In this document: positions 18,794-27,856 of the stretch, one piece after another
Layout: each line of letters begins with the position of its first letter
Numbering within the stretch: the stretch's first letter is position 1
NCBI RefSeq assembly: GCF_023652955.1
Contig: NZ_JAKLOY010000005.1
Location: 368,723 to 432,722 of the forward strand
Source of the DNA: Geomonas sp. Red32
GTDB taxonomy: Bacteria; Desulfobacterota; Desulfuromonadia; Geobacterales; Geobacteraceae
Reading direction: 5' to 3'
DNA: 64,000 bases
Notes under the pieces: model-generated
The model's input: only the letters and a program-made list of their open reading frames with translations
Database searches by the model: none
What the model was told of the DNA's origin: nothing
Translations under genes and position numbers: made by a program

Positions 18794-19426
18794 TTAGCGC
18801 TTCCCGACGCAGAGGACGACGGGGTAGTGGCGGACGGGACCGTCGGGGGAGGGCTTTTCGATCACGGCGGCGACGGCGGTGTGGACTTGGCTTAACCCGC
18901 TTTTCGCGAATGCGCCGGAAAGGAAGGCGGGCTCGAAACCGTGGTGAAAGACGCCGGTTGAGTCGTCATGGAAACTGCCGTCTTCAGCCTGCAGATCGGC
19001 CAACGCGAGCCAGCCGCCGGGCTTCAAGGAGGCGGCCAGCGACTCGATCAGTTTGGCGACGTCTTCCACGTGATGCATGGTCATGCTGCTGACGATCAGG
19101 TCGTACTGCTTCTCCAGCTTCACCTCTACTTCCAGGTCGAGCAGGATGCCGTCGACGTTGGTCAGGCCTGCCGCTTTCACCTTCCCATCCAAGATTTCCA
19201 GCATTCCCGTCGAGCTGTCCCCGCCGGTGATGTGCTGTACGTACGGCTGAAGCCCAAGGGTGACCAAGCCGCTTCCGCAGCCGTAGTCGAGGGCAACCAT
19301 CCGGCTGTCGAGAGGGACTTCCTTCCTGATCGCCTCCACGATATCGCTGCCCAGTTTTACCCGCCGCGGCTGTTCGTCCCATTGGGCGGCGGCTGCATCG
19401 AAATCTCGCCTTCCTTCTTTGGCCAT
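18794..19426 (-). CDS. Class I SAM-dependent methyltransferase
   Basis: A 210-residue methyltransferase with Rossmann motif I DYGCGSGLVT (residues 49-58), an acidic residue ending strand 2 (GGDSS), and motif IV-like VSSMTMHHVED (about 110-120). It resembles small UbiE/type 11 methyltransferases; the substrate cannot be inferred. AGGAGG eight bases before the ATG is an excellent ribosome binding site. It stands alone, between repeat clusters, convergent with tatA. Confidence 0.85.
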   Translation of the reverse strand: MAKEGRRDFDAAAAQWDEQPRRVKLGSDIVEAIRKEVPLDSRMVALDYGCGSGLVTLGLQPYVQHITGGDSSTGMLEILDGKVKAAGLTNVDGILLDLEVEVKLEKQYDLIVSSMTMHHVEDVAKLIESLAASLKPGGWLALADLQAEDGSFHDDSTGVFHHGFEPAFLSGAFAKSGLSQVHTAVAAVIEKPSPDGPVRHYPVVLCVGKR

Positions 19427-19454
19427 GCGTTTAACCTCCTTGAATCGATCTATA

Positions 19455-19697
19455 AGTCAACGGCAATGGAACACGGATGACACGGATGACACGGATGGAA
19501 CGGATAAAGACGGATAAACCATGATCTGAAACAAAAGCTTCGAACGCGGATGACGCGGATTGGGCGGATTTACGCGGATCAAACAGAGACAAAAACAATT
19601 CTGGGGTTAAACCTTAAAACCTCTTGGGGTTAAACCTTTAAAAGCTTTATCCGTGTAAATCCGTTCAATCCGCCTTTTCCGTGTTCCATCGCCTTTG
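19455..19697. repeat. Long imperfect inverted repeat, second copy of the 'cacggatgacacggat' family
   Basis: Same design as 16083-16392: left units with three tandem 'gacacggat' steps (19465-19520) and a 'cgcggatgacgcggat' unit (19545-19582), then 'gggttaaacctt' motifs, then a reverse-complement unit (19648-19692). The remainder up to 19947 contains nothing that I recognise. Confidence 0.8.
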
Positions 19698-19947
19698 ACG
19701 TAGGTTTACGGTCCTACCTGGTGTTGTTGCTGCCGAGAATAGTATTCAGGAATATGAATGTCAAGATAACGGAGACTGGTGGGGGGAGAAAAATTCCGCA
19801 AGGGGGGCGACGCTGTCCGGGATCATCCTGCTTCGTAAGAGGTCAGGATGATCGGCCAAAAAAGGAGGCTCATTCTTCTTCGGCACAGGGCAGGATGGTT
19901 GCGTCGGGAGGGGGATCCCCCTTGCGGCATTGCAACTGGTTTCAAGG

Positions 19948-20610
19948 TCAGGGCTGCAGGGCCAGGTACTCCTGTACGGTGTTGATGTTTCTAAAGGCGC
20001 GCAGGGAAGGATCGTGCTGGACCGTTTGCTCCATCGGGAAGACCTTCACCCGCACCTGGTCGAAGAAGGAGACGACTCTTCGTCTCTCCTGCTTCAGCAT
20101 CGATTCGATGGCGGGGAGACAGTCTCGGGAGTAGAGCGCGTGCAAAGGCTCCATGCCGTGGTCTCCTTCCGGAATGACGACGTCCCAGCCGCCGGGCTCG
20201 GCGGCGAGGGCCCGAAAGAGCGCGGGGCTGATCCAGGGCATGTCGCAGGCGACGGTCAGAATGTACCGGGTACGGCTTTGACTGAGGGCGGCGTGGATGC
20301 CGGCCAGCGGCCCCATCCCCGGGTAGACATCCTTCACCTTCGGACAGGGAAGGAAGGGATAGAGTTCGGGGGTGTTGGTCACCACCACGGTCTCGGCGCA
20401 AAGCTCGCTCACCTGGCGATAGATCCTCTCGATGAGGGGAACGCCGCCGTAGGGTAGGACCGCCTTGTTGCTCCCCATCCGGCGCGACTGGCCGCCAGCA
20501 AGGATGACGGCGGTGACGCCGGGGAGGAGACCGGGATGAACCTCCCGTTCGGGATGCCCGGCCGTCCCTATCAACAGACTTTCAGGTAACTGCTGTGCGA
20601 TGGCTTCCAT
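19948..20610 (-). CDS. mobA: Molybdenum cofactor guanylyltransferase MobA
   Basis: Transfers GMP from GTP to molybdopterin to make MGD, the cofactor form needed by formate dehydrogenase. It has the nucleotide-binding signature LAGGQSRRMGSNKA (about residues 37-50), with lysine in the canonical place, and TVACDMPWIS (about 115-124) carrying the metal-binding Asp. Total length is 220 with about 30 extra residues at the N-terminus; GGAGAGGG three bases before the ATG supports this long start. It is on the same strand as, and downstream of, the fdn operon, separated by repeats, so it probably serves FdnG. Confidence 0.92.
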   Translation of the reverse strand: MEAIAQQLPESLLIGTAGHPEREVHPGLLPGVTAVILAGGQSRRMGSNKAVLPYGGVPLIERIYRQVSELCAETVVVTNTPELYPFLPCPKVKDVYPGMGPLAGIHAALSQSRTRYILTVACDMPWISPALFRALAAEPGGWDVVIPEGDHGMEPLHALYSRDCLPAIESMLKQERRRVVSFFDQVRVKVFPMEQTVQHDPSLRAFRNINTVQEYLALQP

Positions 20611-20621
20611 CGGCCCTCTCC

Positions 20622-20790
20622 TAACCCATCCTCACCCTGTCCCTCCCCTTGAAGGGGAGGGAACGGGGGGCGGGAGGCTGGTTACTCTTTCGGCGCCGGG
20701 TGGGCACGGGCCCACTCGACAATCTTTGAGGCAAAGGCAAATCCCCCCTGTCCCCCCTTTGACAAGGGGGGGACAGGGAGCAGGGGGATG
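20622..20790. repeat. REP-like repeats between nrfD-like gene and mobA, with a coding-like fragment
   Basis: A 'ccctccccttgaaggggaggg' unit (20640-20662) and a 'cccccctgtccccccttt...aaggggggg' unit (20741-20775) flank about 60 bases. On the minus strand those bases read as the tail of a protein ending in WARAHPAPKE and a stop at 20683-20685. The frame cannot be followed upstream past the repeat. Confidence 0.55.
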
Positions 20791-20798
20791 GTTGATGG

Positions 20799-22013
20799 TT
20801 AGGCGCCTGCCTCGCTGCCGGCGGGGTGCTTGGTGCCGTGGTCGATCCGGCGCATGCGGTCCGGGATGCTGTAGTCGACGGTCTCCGGATGGTGCTCGAA
20901 GACCGGGAAGTACTTCGCGATCAGCACGAAGAACAGGATGTGGGCAGCGATGATCCCGATGGTGACCAGCGACTCGATCAGCGACGGTGCATAGATCATG
21001 TTCCCCGGCTGCTCCATACCGAACATGGAGACGTTGAAGCGGTTCAGCACCAAGCCGAAGATGACCAGGCTGGCAGCGCGCAGCTGAAGCTTCTTGTCGG
21101 TCTTGATCTTCTTGGTGAGGTACATGCAGAACGGGGTCAGCACGCCCAGGCCGATCTCCAGCACGAAGAGGGCCAAGAGCACCGGACGGTCGAAAAGCGG
21201 GCCGTGGGTGAGGAAGGCCAGTGCGAAGAACTTCACTAGGAGATAGACCCCCATGATCCAGGGGATGATCCTGGTCAGGGTGGCCAACAGATCCGTCTCG
21301 TCCGGCTGCCCCATGTACTTATGCACCAGGCTCGCCTCGAAGATGACGATGGAGAGACCGGTGAAGATCGCGGAGAGCCAGAACTGCAACGGCAGCAGCG
21401 GGTTGTACCACAGGCTGTGCAGCTTGTCGACGGCGATCAGAAAGAAGGTCCCCAGGGTCGACTGGTGCAGGGTGGAGATCATGGCGGCCAGGATGGCGAA
21501 CGGCAACTCCAGGGTGCGCAGAAGCCTAAGCGGGAGATGCCAGCCGAACTTCTCGGCCACCGGGTGGAGGAACTCCAGGGTGAGCACGGTGGTGTAGGCC
21601 ATGACGCACATGGAGACCTCGAACATCGGCGAATGGATGTTCCAGTACCGGAGCACGTTGATCCCGCGCTGCGGCTGGCCGAGGTCGAGCAGAAGCCCGA
21701 CGCAGACGAGCGAGTAGCCGAGGAAACCGGTGACGATGGCCGGACGGACCAGCGGCTCCAGCTTCTTGATGTGGAAGACGTGGGCCACGATGCCGATGGT
21801 GAAGGCCCCCGCGGCCAGCGGGACGGCGGTGACGACGTCGAAGGAGATCCAGAGCCCCCACGGGTAGGTGTCGTTCAGGTTAGTGGTGACACCCAGGCCG
21901 AAGATGAAGCGTACCAGGGAGGCCAGGGCGCCAAGGCCAACCAGCACCATCATGAACTTGATGAAGCGGTGGTACCCCTTGATTTCGTTGATGACGATCT
22001 TGGCGGCGGTCAT
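20799..22013 (-). CDS. NrfD/HybB-type membrane subunit of formate dehydrogenase
   Basis: A 404-residue integral membrane protein with about ten hydrophobic helices, of the NrfD/PsrC/HybB family. It starts TAAKIVINEIKGYHR and ends in a cytoplasmic His/Pro-rich tail. Such subunits pass electrons from an iron-sulfur partner to the quinone pool without haem, replacing the cytochrome b (FdnI) of E. coli-type enzymes. Its ATG overlaps the stop of the iron-sulfur subunit gene (ATGA), so the three genes are translationally coupled. Confidence 0.9.
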   Translation of the reverse strand: MTAAKIVINEIKGYHRFIKFMMVLVGLGALASLVRFIFGLGVTTNLNDTYPWGLWISFDVVTAVPLAAGAFTIGIVAHVFHIKKLEPLVRPAIVTGFLGYSLVCVGLLLDLGQPQRGINVLRYWNIHSPMFEVSMCVMAYTTVLTLEFLHPVAEKFGWHLPLRLLRTLELPFAILAAMISTLHQSTLGTFFLIAVDKLHSLWYNPLLPLQFWLSAIFTGLSIVIFEASLVHKYMGQPDETDLLATLTRIIPWIMGVYLLVKFFALAFLTHGPLFDRPVLLALFVLEIGLGVLTPFCMYLTKKIKTDKKLQLRAASLVIFGLVLNRFNVSMFGMEQPGNMIYAPSLIESLVTIGIIAAHILFFVLIAKYFPVFEHHPETVDYSIPDRMRRIDHGTKHPAGSEAGA

Positions 22014-22870
22014 TGGTGGTCCTCCTTCCTCGTTTCTTCCGGGCGCTTACCGGCGCACAGTGCCTGCTCTTGTTCTTCCCGGGCGATCCGGTCCTTTCTC
22101 TGCTGGAACCAGGAGACCAGGGAGAGGGTGCCCCCCACCCCGAGGAAGATCCCCGGGACGAAGCGGAGCGCCTGCCAGGTGTAGGAGGGGAGCGGACGCT
22201 TGGTGACCGGCTTGAAGCCGAGCTCGTCCAGCGGCTGATGGGTCAGGTAGAGGACGCTGGTGCCCCCCGCCTCTTCCTTGCCGTAGATCGCCTTGTAGTA
22301 GCGGTCGGGGCGGTTGGCCAAGCGCTTTTCGGCCTCCTTGAGCATCTCCTCCCGCGGCCCGTAGCTGATGGCGGTCGGGCAGGCGGTGGCGCAGGCGGGC
22401 TTCATCCCTTCCTTCACCCGCGAGTAGCAGCCGGTGCATTTGCGGACCAGCGGGAAGGCCTTGCTCCACTCGTACTTGGGGACCCCGAACGGGCAGGCCA
22501 TCATGCAGAAACGGCAGCCGATGCAGCGCTCGGAGTCGTAGATCACCGGCCCTTCGGCGGTCTTGTGGAAGGCGCCGACCGGGCAGACCGAGGCGCAGGC
22601 CGGGTCGTTGCAGTGCATGCACATCTCTTTGTAGAAGGCGAACTCGTTCTGGCCGTGCTTCTGGTAGTCCTTGAACTTGATCCTGGTGAAGGTGTACTCG
22701 CTCATGGCGGGCGGGTTCTGGTACCCTTCGCCGCTGAAGAAGTGGGTGGTCTCGCCCTTCAGCTGGTTCCACTGCTTGCACGCCACCTGGCAGCCACGGC
22801 ATCCGGTGCATTTCGTGGTGTCGATCAGGAAGGTCTTGGTCTTGTTGAAATCGATCTTCTCGCTGCTCAT
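22010..22870 (-). CDS. Formate dehydrogenase iron-sulfur subunit (FdnH-like)
   Basis: A 286-residue electron-transfer subunit with four [4Fe-4S] motifs: CTGCRGCQVAC (about 21-31), CMHCNDPACASVCP (about 84-97), CIGCRFCMMACP (about 116-127) and CTGCYSRVKEGMKPAC (about 142-157). A single membrane helix near residues 235-258 anchors it. It has no signal peptide, as expected for a protein carried out with Tat-exported FdnG. Start and stop overlap the neighbouring subunit genes. The long charged tail after the helix is polar and unremarkable. Confidence 0.94.
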   Translation of the reverse strand: MSSEKIDFNKTKTFLIDTTKCTGCRGCQVACKQWNQLKGETTHFFSGEGYQNPPAMSEYTFTRIKFKDYQKHGQNEFAFYKEMCMHCNDPACASVCPVGAFHKTAEGPVIYDSERCIGCRFCMMACPFGVPKYEWSKAFPLVRKCTGCYSRVKEGMKPACATACPTAISYGPREEMLKEAEKRLANRPDRYYKAIYGKEEAGGTSVLYLTHQPLDELGFKPVTKRPLPSYTWQALRFVPGIFLGVGGTLSLVSWFQQRKDRIAREEQEQALCAGKRPEETRKEDHQ

Positions 22871-25800
22871 CCCTTACGCCCCCCTTTCTCGATGTTGCAC
22901 AGGAATGCCTTGAATTCGGGGATGGCGGTGTTGGCGCATCCCACGGTGGGGGTCAGGACGTTCGCGCTGTCCCCGGTGACCATGCCGGCGTAGCCGAAGT
23001 GCCACGGCATGCCGACCTGCTCGACCAGTTTTCCTTCCACATGGAGCGGTTTGAGGCGCGCGGTGACCAGGGCCACCGCCTCGATGGTGCCGCGCACGGT
23101 GACTACCCGGACCTTGTCCCCTTTCTTGATCCCCTTCTCTTTGGCGAGGGTCTCGCTGATCTCGACGAACATGTCGGGGACCAGTTCGGCGAGCCACGGA
23201 AGGCTCCTGGTCATGGCGCCGGCCTGCCAGTGCTCGGTCATCCGGTAGGTGGTGCCGATGTACGGGTACTTGGCCAGGTCGCTCGAGACGTTCTTGGGAA
23301 CGGCCACCGCCGGGTTGTTCTGGCGGGTGGAGAGCTGGTTCTTGACCGGGCTTTCCATCGGTTCGTAGTGCTCGGGGAAGGGGCCGTCCTTCAGGTCGAG
23401 CGCGTAGAGGCGCGCGTGCCCTTCCGGCAGCATGATGAACGGGTACTTCCCTTCCTTGGCGTCGGCCATCGGCGGCCACGGGCCGTCGGGTACGTCCCCC
23501 ACCCACTTCTTCTCCAGGGCGTTCCAGGCGATGACCGGACGCTTGGGATTGAAGGGGGTGCCGTCCTTCTGCACGGAGGCGCGGTTATAGATGATGCGGC
23601 GGTTCACCGGCCAGCACCAGGACCATTTCGGGAACATCCCGAGCCCGGTCGGGTCGCTCGCGTCGCGGCGGGCCATCTGGTTGCCATCCTTGGTGTAGGA
23701 GCCGGTGTAGATCCAGCATCCGGCGACGGTCGAGCCGTCGTCGGCCAGGTACTTGAACATCGGCACCTGGTCGCCCGCCTTGAACTCGAGGACCTTGTCC
23801 TTGTCCTTGATGGTGGTGTCCTTCACGAAGTAGCCGTTGATCTCCTTGGCCACCAGGTGGACGTCCGGCTCCTCGCCGTTGCCGTAATTCCAGGAAAGCT
23901 TGGTGATCGGCTCGGGGAAGGTCCCCTTGTCCTTCTTGTAGAGGGCGGAGACCCGCTTGTAGAACTGGTCGATGATCCAGAGGTCGCTCTTGGAGTCCCC
24001 CACCGGCTCAACGGCGCGGTAGCGCCACTGGGCCCAGCGGCCGGAGTTGGAGATGGATCCTTCCTTCTCCACCGACGAGGCGGCCGGCAGCATGAAGACC
24101 TCGGTCTGGATGTCCTTCGGGTTCACCCCGGGGCGCTTCCAGAAGATGGAGGTTTCGGTCTCCCAGAGATCGACGGTGACGAGCCACTTGAGCTTGCCGA
24201 GGGCGTCGCGCGCGGCGCCCGAGTCGGGGCCGCCCATGGCCGGGTTCATCCCCATGCAGACGAGGCCGTCCAGCCCCCCCTTGCCCATCTTCTCCATGAT
24301 CTTGCCGTAGGCGTAGCTTCCCATCCTCTTCGGGAGGTACGAGTAGCAGAAGTCGTTCTCCTTGGTGGCGTTGTCGCCGTACCAGGCCTTCAGCAGGCTG
24401 GTGATGTACTTCGGGGTGTTCCCCCACCAGTTGGCGCTCTTCGAGTCCTTGGTCTTCGGCGTCCACTTCTCGTTGTAGGCCTTGAGGTCCACGTTGTCGA
24501 ACTCGGGGGACTTCAGATAGCCCGGCAGGAGGTGGAAGAGCAGGCCGTAGTCGGTGGAACCCTGGACGTTGGACTCGCCCCTGAGGGCGTTGACGCCGCC
24601 GCCGGCGATGCCGATGTTGCCCAGAAGCATCTGCAGCATGGCTACGGCGCGGACGTTCTGGGTGCCGTGGGTGGACTGGGTGATCCCCATCGCGTAGAGG
24701 ATGGTCCCGGCCTTGTCGGCGCGCCCGGTAGCGCAGTAGGCCTGGACGGCCTTGAGGTAGGCGTCCTTGGGAGTACCGGTGATGTCGCAGACCATGTCGA
24801 TGTCGTAACGGGAGTAATGCTTCTTCAGGAGCTGGTAGACGCAGCGGGGGTCCTTCATGCTCGGGTCCGTCTTGGGGTTTCCGGCCCCGTCGAGCTCGTA
24901 GGCCCAGGCCTTCAGGTCGTAGCTCTTCTCCTGGTCGTCGAAGGCGCAGAAGAGGCCGTCCTTGAAGTCGTACTTGGCATTGACGATGAAAGCGGCGTTG
25001 GTGTAGTCGCGGACGTACTCCTTGTGGATCAGGTCGTGCTGGAGCGCGTAGTTGATCATGCCGCCCAAAAAGGCGATGTCGGTGCCCGGACGGAGCTGGG
25101 CGTAGATGTCCGATTTCGAAGCGGAGCGGGTGTAGCGGGGATCCGCCACGATCACCTTGCCGCCGTTCTCCATGGCTTTCTCGATCCACTTGAAGGAGAT
25201 CGGGTGGTTCTCGGCCGGATTGCAGCCGATGATGAAGATGCAGTCACTATTTTTAAGGTCAACCCAATGGTTGGTCATGGCACCACGACCGAACGAAGCC
25301 GCCAGACCGGCGACTGTGGAGGAGTGTCATAATCGGGCTTGATGTTCGAGCTGACCGATCCCCATGGCCCGGGAGAACTTGGTCCAGAGGTAGCACTCCT
25401 CGTTGTCGAGGCCGGCGCCGCCGAAGAAGGCCATCCCTTCGGTGCGGTTCACCACGTACTCCTTGTTGTCTTTCTTGTTCAGCTCGGAGATCTTGAAGCT
25501 CTTGTCGCGGGTCTCCTTCATGCGCTGGGAGATGCGGTCGAGCGCCCAGTCCCACGACTTCTCGACGAACTTGTCGGAGCCCGGCGCCCGGTACATCACC
25601 TTCTGCAGGCGGCGCTCGTTGTTGGCCACCTGGAAGAGCGAGCTCCCTTTGGAGCAGAGTGCACCTTCGTTGATGGGATGGTTGGGATCACCTTCGATGT
25701 TGATGACCTTGCCGTTTTTGGTGTGGACCAGCAGGCCGCATCCAACCGCGCAATAGGGGCAGATGGTGGTGCTCGACTTTACCCCTTTGATCCTGGTTTC

Positions 25801-25899
25801 CGGCGCGTCAGCACTCGCTTCGGCAGGGGTGTTGTTGAGCGCCACGGCACCTGCCGCAACGGCTCCCCCCTTCAGAAACGCCCTTCTTGAAATTGCCAT
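22867..25899 (-). CDS. fdnG: Formate dehydrogenase catalytic subunit, selenocysteine-containing
   Basis: One continuous 1010-residue selenoprotein with an in-frame UGA at 25327-25329 (residue 191). The flanking residues HQARL-Sec-HSSTVAGLAASFGRGAMTNHW match the active-site region of FdnG enzymes. A Tat signal begins SRRAFLKGG (residues 4-12). The N-terminal [4Fe-4S] motif is CPYCAVGCG...LCSKG (about 47-84). The rest is the bis-MGD molybdopterin oxidoreductase fold with a C-terminal cofactor-binding domain. It oxidises formate at the outer face of the inner membrane. A SECIS-like hairpin follows the UGA. AAGGAG five bases before the ATG fixes the start. It is the first gene of an operon behind a sigma-54 promoter. 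Confidence 0.96.
25298..25314 (-). promoter_or_regulatory. Bacterial SECIS-like hairpin
   Basis: Starting 13 bases after the UGA, the minus strand folds as GTCGCC / GGCGGC with apical loop GGTCT. The loop matches the GGUCU-containing loop of the E. coli fdhF SECIS that binds SelB, and the spacing from the UGA is similar. Confidence 0.8.
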
Positions 25900-25970
25900 A
25901 AAATCTCCTTTTCCTTCCCTATTACAGGCTAATTGCCGTATGATGGTCCGGGTTTTGCCGGGGTGTATAC

Positions 25971-25986
25971 AGCAACTGGTGTGCCA
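25971..25986 (-). promoter_or_regulatory. Sigma-54 (RpoN) promoter of the fdn operon
   Basis: The minus strand reads TGGCAC, five bases, TTGCT, a complete match to the -24/-12 consensus. It lies about 72 bases upstream of the fdnG start. A sigma-54-dependent response regulator is encoded divergently 500 bases away, so the activator is probably that protein. Its binding sites cannot be identified by eye in the region 26000-26200. Confidence 0.85.
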
Positions 25987-26199
25987 CCGTTTACGGGAAG
26001 GTGGAGGAGAAGGTACCGGGGCTGGCGAAACCGGCGCGGTTGCTGGAAATGGCAGGGATAGCGCCGTGTTGGGCGAATTATTAAAGGACGGACGAAATTG
26101 CGCATTGCTGACGAGAGGTGCGTCATTTTGGCTATGAAATTAATAAACGCCAAGGCTACCATCATCCGCCTCATCCTCTGCAGCTCCTTCTCCCCCTCC

Positions 26200-26425
26200 C
26201 CCTTCATACCTTCATCCCCCCCTCCCCTGGAGGGAGGGGGTCAGGGGGTGGGGGAAGGTGGCGTTAGGGGCGCGGCCGGCAGCGGCTAAAATCCCCCCTG
26301 TCCCCCCTTCGCAAAGGGGGGGACCATTTGCGGGCGATTGGTCGCGGGGCGGAGGTGGGGTCTTCGTGGCGGCTTCCCCCACCCCCCCGGCCCCCTCCCT
26401 CAAGGGGAGGGGGGGAATGTTGGTG
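26200..26425. repeat. Cluster of REP-like repeats between fdnG and its regulator
   Basis: Three palindromic units: a 'cccctcccctggagggaggggg' unit (about 26217-26240), a 'cccccctgtccccccttcgcaaaggggggg' unit (about 26292-26322) and another 'ccctccctcaaggggaggg' unit (about 26392-26414). From 25900 to 26200 the gap holds the sigma-54 promoter and AT-rich upstream DNA. Confidence 0.75.
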
Positions 26426-26472
26426 CCGGCTTCCCTTTTGGAAGGGGGCAATGTTAGTAAGCGAGGAGATGC

Positions 26473-27852
26473 ATGGATACTAAACCGACGGTGCTGGTCT
26501 GCGACGACGAGGTCGAGATCCTCCGGTACCTGAAGAAGATTCTCTCGGCGGCCGGGGTGGAGGCGGGGATTTTCAGTTCCGGCCAGTCGCTCCTGGACTA
26601 CCTGGAGAAGACTCCGCCGGTGAACTGCAACCTCATCCTTCTGGACGTGAAGATGCCCGACCTGGACGGGATCGAGGTCCTGAAGCGGGCGAAGAAGAGT
26701 TTCCCGGAGCTGCCGGTGGTGATCATGACCGCCTTCGGGTCGATCGGTGCAGCGGTGGAGGCGATCAAACTCGGGGCCTACGACTATGTCCTGAAGCCGT
26801 TCCCGAAGGAAAAGGTGCTGGGGCTCATCGACAAGGTGATGGAGAGGGAGCGGCTTCTCAAGGAGAACACCGCCCTCAAGGAGGCTCTCGGCCAAGGGAT
26901 GGGGACCATCGTTTATTCTTCCCCGAACTTCGGCAAGGTCCTCGACCTTGCCCACCGGGTGGCGGCCAGCGCGGCCACCTCCCTCATCATCGGGGAGTCC
27001 GGGACCGGCAAGGAGCTGGTGGCCCGCCTCATCCATTACGAAAGCCCCAGGAAGGGGAAGCCCTTCGTATCGCTCAACTGCGCAGCCCTTCCCGATTCCC
27101 TCCTGGAGAGCCAGCTCTTCGGCCACGTCCGCGGAGCCTTCACGGGCGCCCTCACCAACCACCGCGGCCTCTTGGACGAGGCGGACGGCGGGACGCTCTT
27201 TCTGGACGAGATCGGGGACATGAGTCCGGCGACCCAGGCGAAGCTCTTGCGGGTGCTCCAGGAGCGCGACTTCATCCCGGTGGGGGGAACCAAGCCGAAG
27301 TCGGTCGATATCCGCATCATCGCCGCCACCAACAAGGACCTGGAGTCGGAGGCCCGGCAGGGGAACTTCCGCGAGGACCTCTACTTCCGCCTCAACGTGA
27401 TCACCCTCCATCTTCCGCCGCTTCGCGAGCGCCGGGAGGACATCGCCCCCTTGGCCCGCCACTTCCTCAAGAAGTACGCACAAAGGATGGGGCGGGAGCT
27501 CACCGACTTCGCCCCCGAGGCGCTGAAGGTGATGGAGTCCTACGACTGGCCGGGGAACGTCAGGGAGCTGCAAAACGCCGTGGAGCGCGCCACCATCCTG
27601 GCCCAGGGGCACCTGGTCACCGCCGACGTCCTGCCGGGCTGGAAGCGGGAGGCGAGCGAGGAGCCTACCCCGCTGGGGCGGATGGTGCCCCTGGAGACCG
27701 TGGAGAAGGACCATATCCGCTTCGTGCTGAAGCAGACCGGCAACAACAAGAGCCGGGCGGCCCAGGTGCTCGGGATCGCCCGCCGCACCCTGGACCGCAA
27801 GATCGAGGAGTACCTTATCGAGACCCCCACCAGCTACCCCCGGGAGATCTGA
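26473..27852 (+). CDS. Sigma-54-dependent response regulator (NtrC family)
   Basis: A 459-residue activator. The receiver domain (1-125) has its phospho-acceptor Asp58 in LLDVKMPD. The AAA+ domain (about 145-380) has Walker A GESGTGKE, the sigma-54 contact loop GAFTGA and Walker B GGTLFLDEIGD. The C-terminal Fis-type helix-turn-helix (about 415-455) includes NKSRAAQVLGIARRTLDRK. GAGGAG four bases before the ATG supports the start. A histidine kinase gene begins four bases after its stop. Divergent placement from a sigma-54-promoted formate dehydrogenase operon strongly suggests that it activates that operon. Confidence 0.95.
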   Translation: MDTKPTVLVCDDEVEILRYLKKILSAAGVEAGIFSSGQSLLDYLEKTPPVNCNLILLDVKMPDLDGIEVLKRAKKSFPELPVVIMTAFGSIGAAVEAIKLGAYDYVLKPFPKEKVLGLIDKVMERERLLKENTALKEALGQGMGTIVYSSPNFGKVLDLAHRVAASAATSLIIGESGTGKELVARLIHYESPRKGKPFVSLNCAALPDSLLESQLFGHVRGAFTGALTNHRGLLDEADGGTLFLDEIGDMSPATQAKLLRVLQERDFIPVGGTKPKSVDIRIIAATNKDLESEARQGNFREDLYFRLNVITLHLPPLRERREDIAPLARHFLKKYAQRMGRELTDFAPEALKVMESYDWPGNVRELQNAVERATILAQGHLVTADVLPGWKREASEEPTPLGRMVPLETVEKDHIRFVLKQTGNNKSRAAQVLGIARRTLDRKIEEYLIETPTSYPREI

Positions 27853-27856
27853 TCCA

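Noticed and set aside
25327..25329. TGA inside the formate dehydrogenase gene as a nonsense mutation or frameshift
   Set aside because: The family has selenocysteine at this place, the reading continues in frame, and a SECIS-like hairpin follows.
22999..25332. Long open frame antisense to fdnG (777 codons)
   Set aside because: It mirrors the codon structure of the high-GC fdnG gene, has Val/Gly/Asp/His-heavy composition and no motif; fdnG is unambiguous on the other strand.
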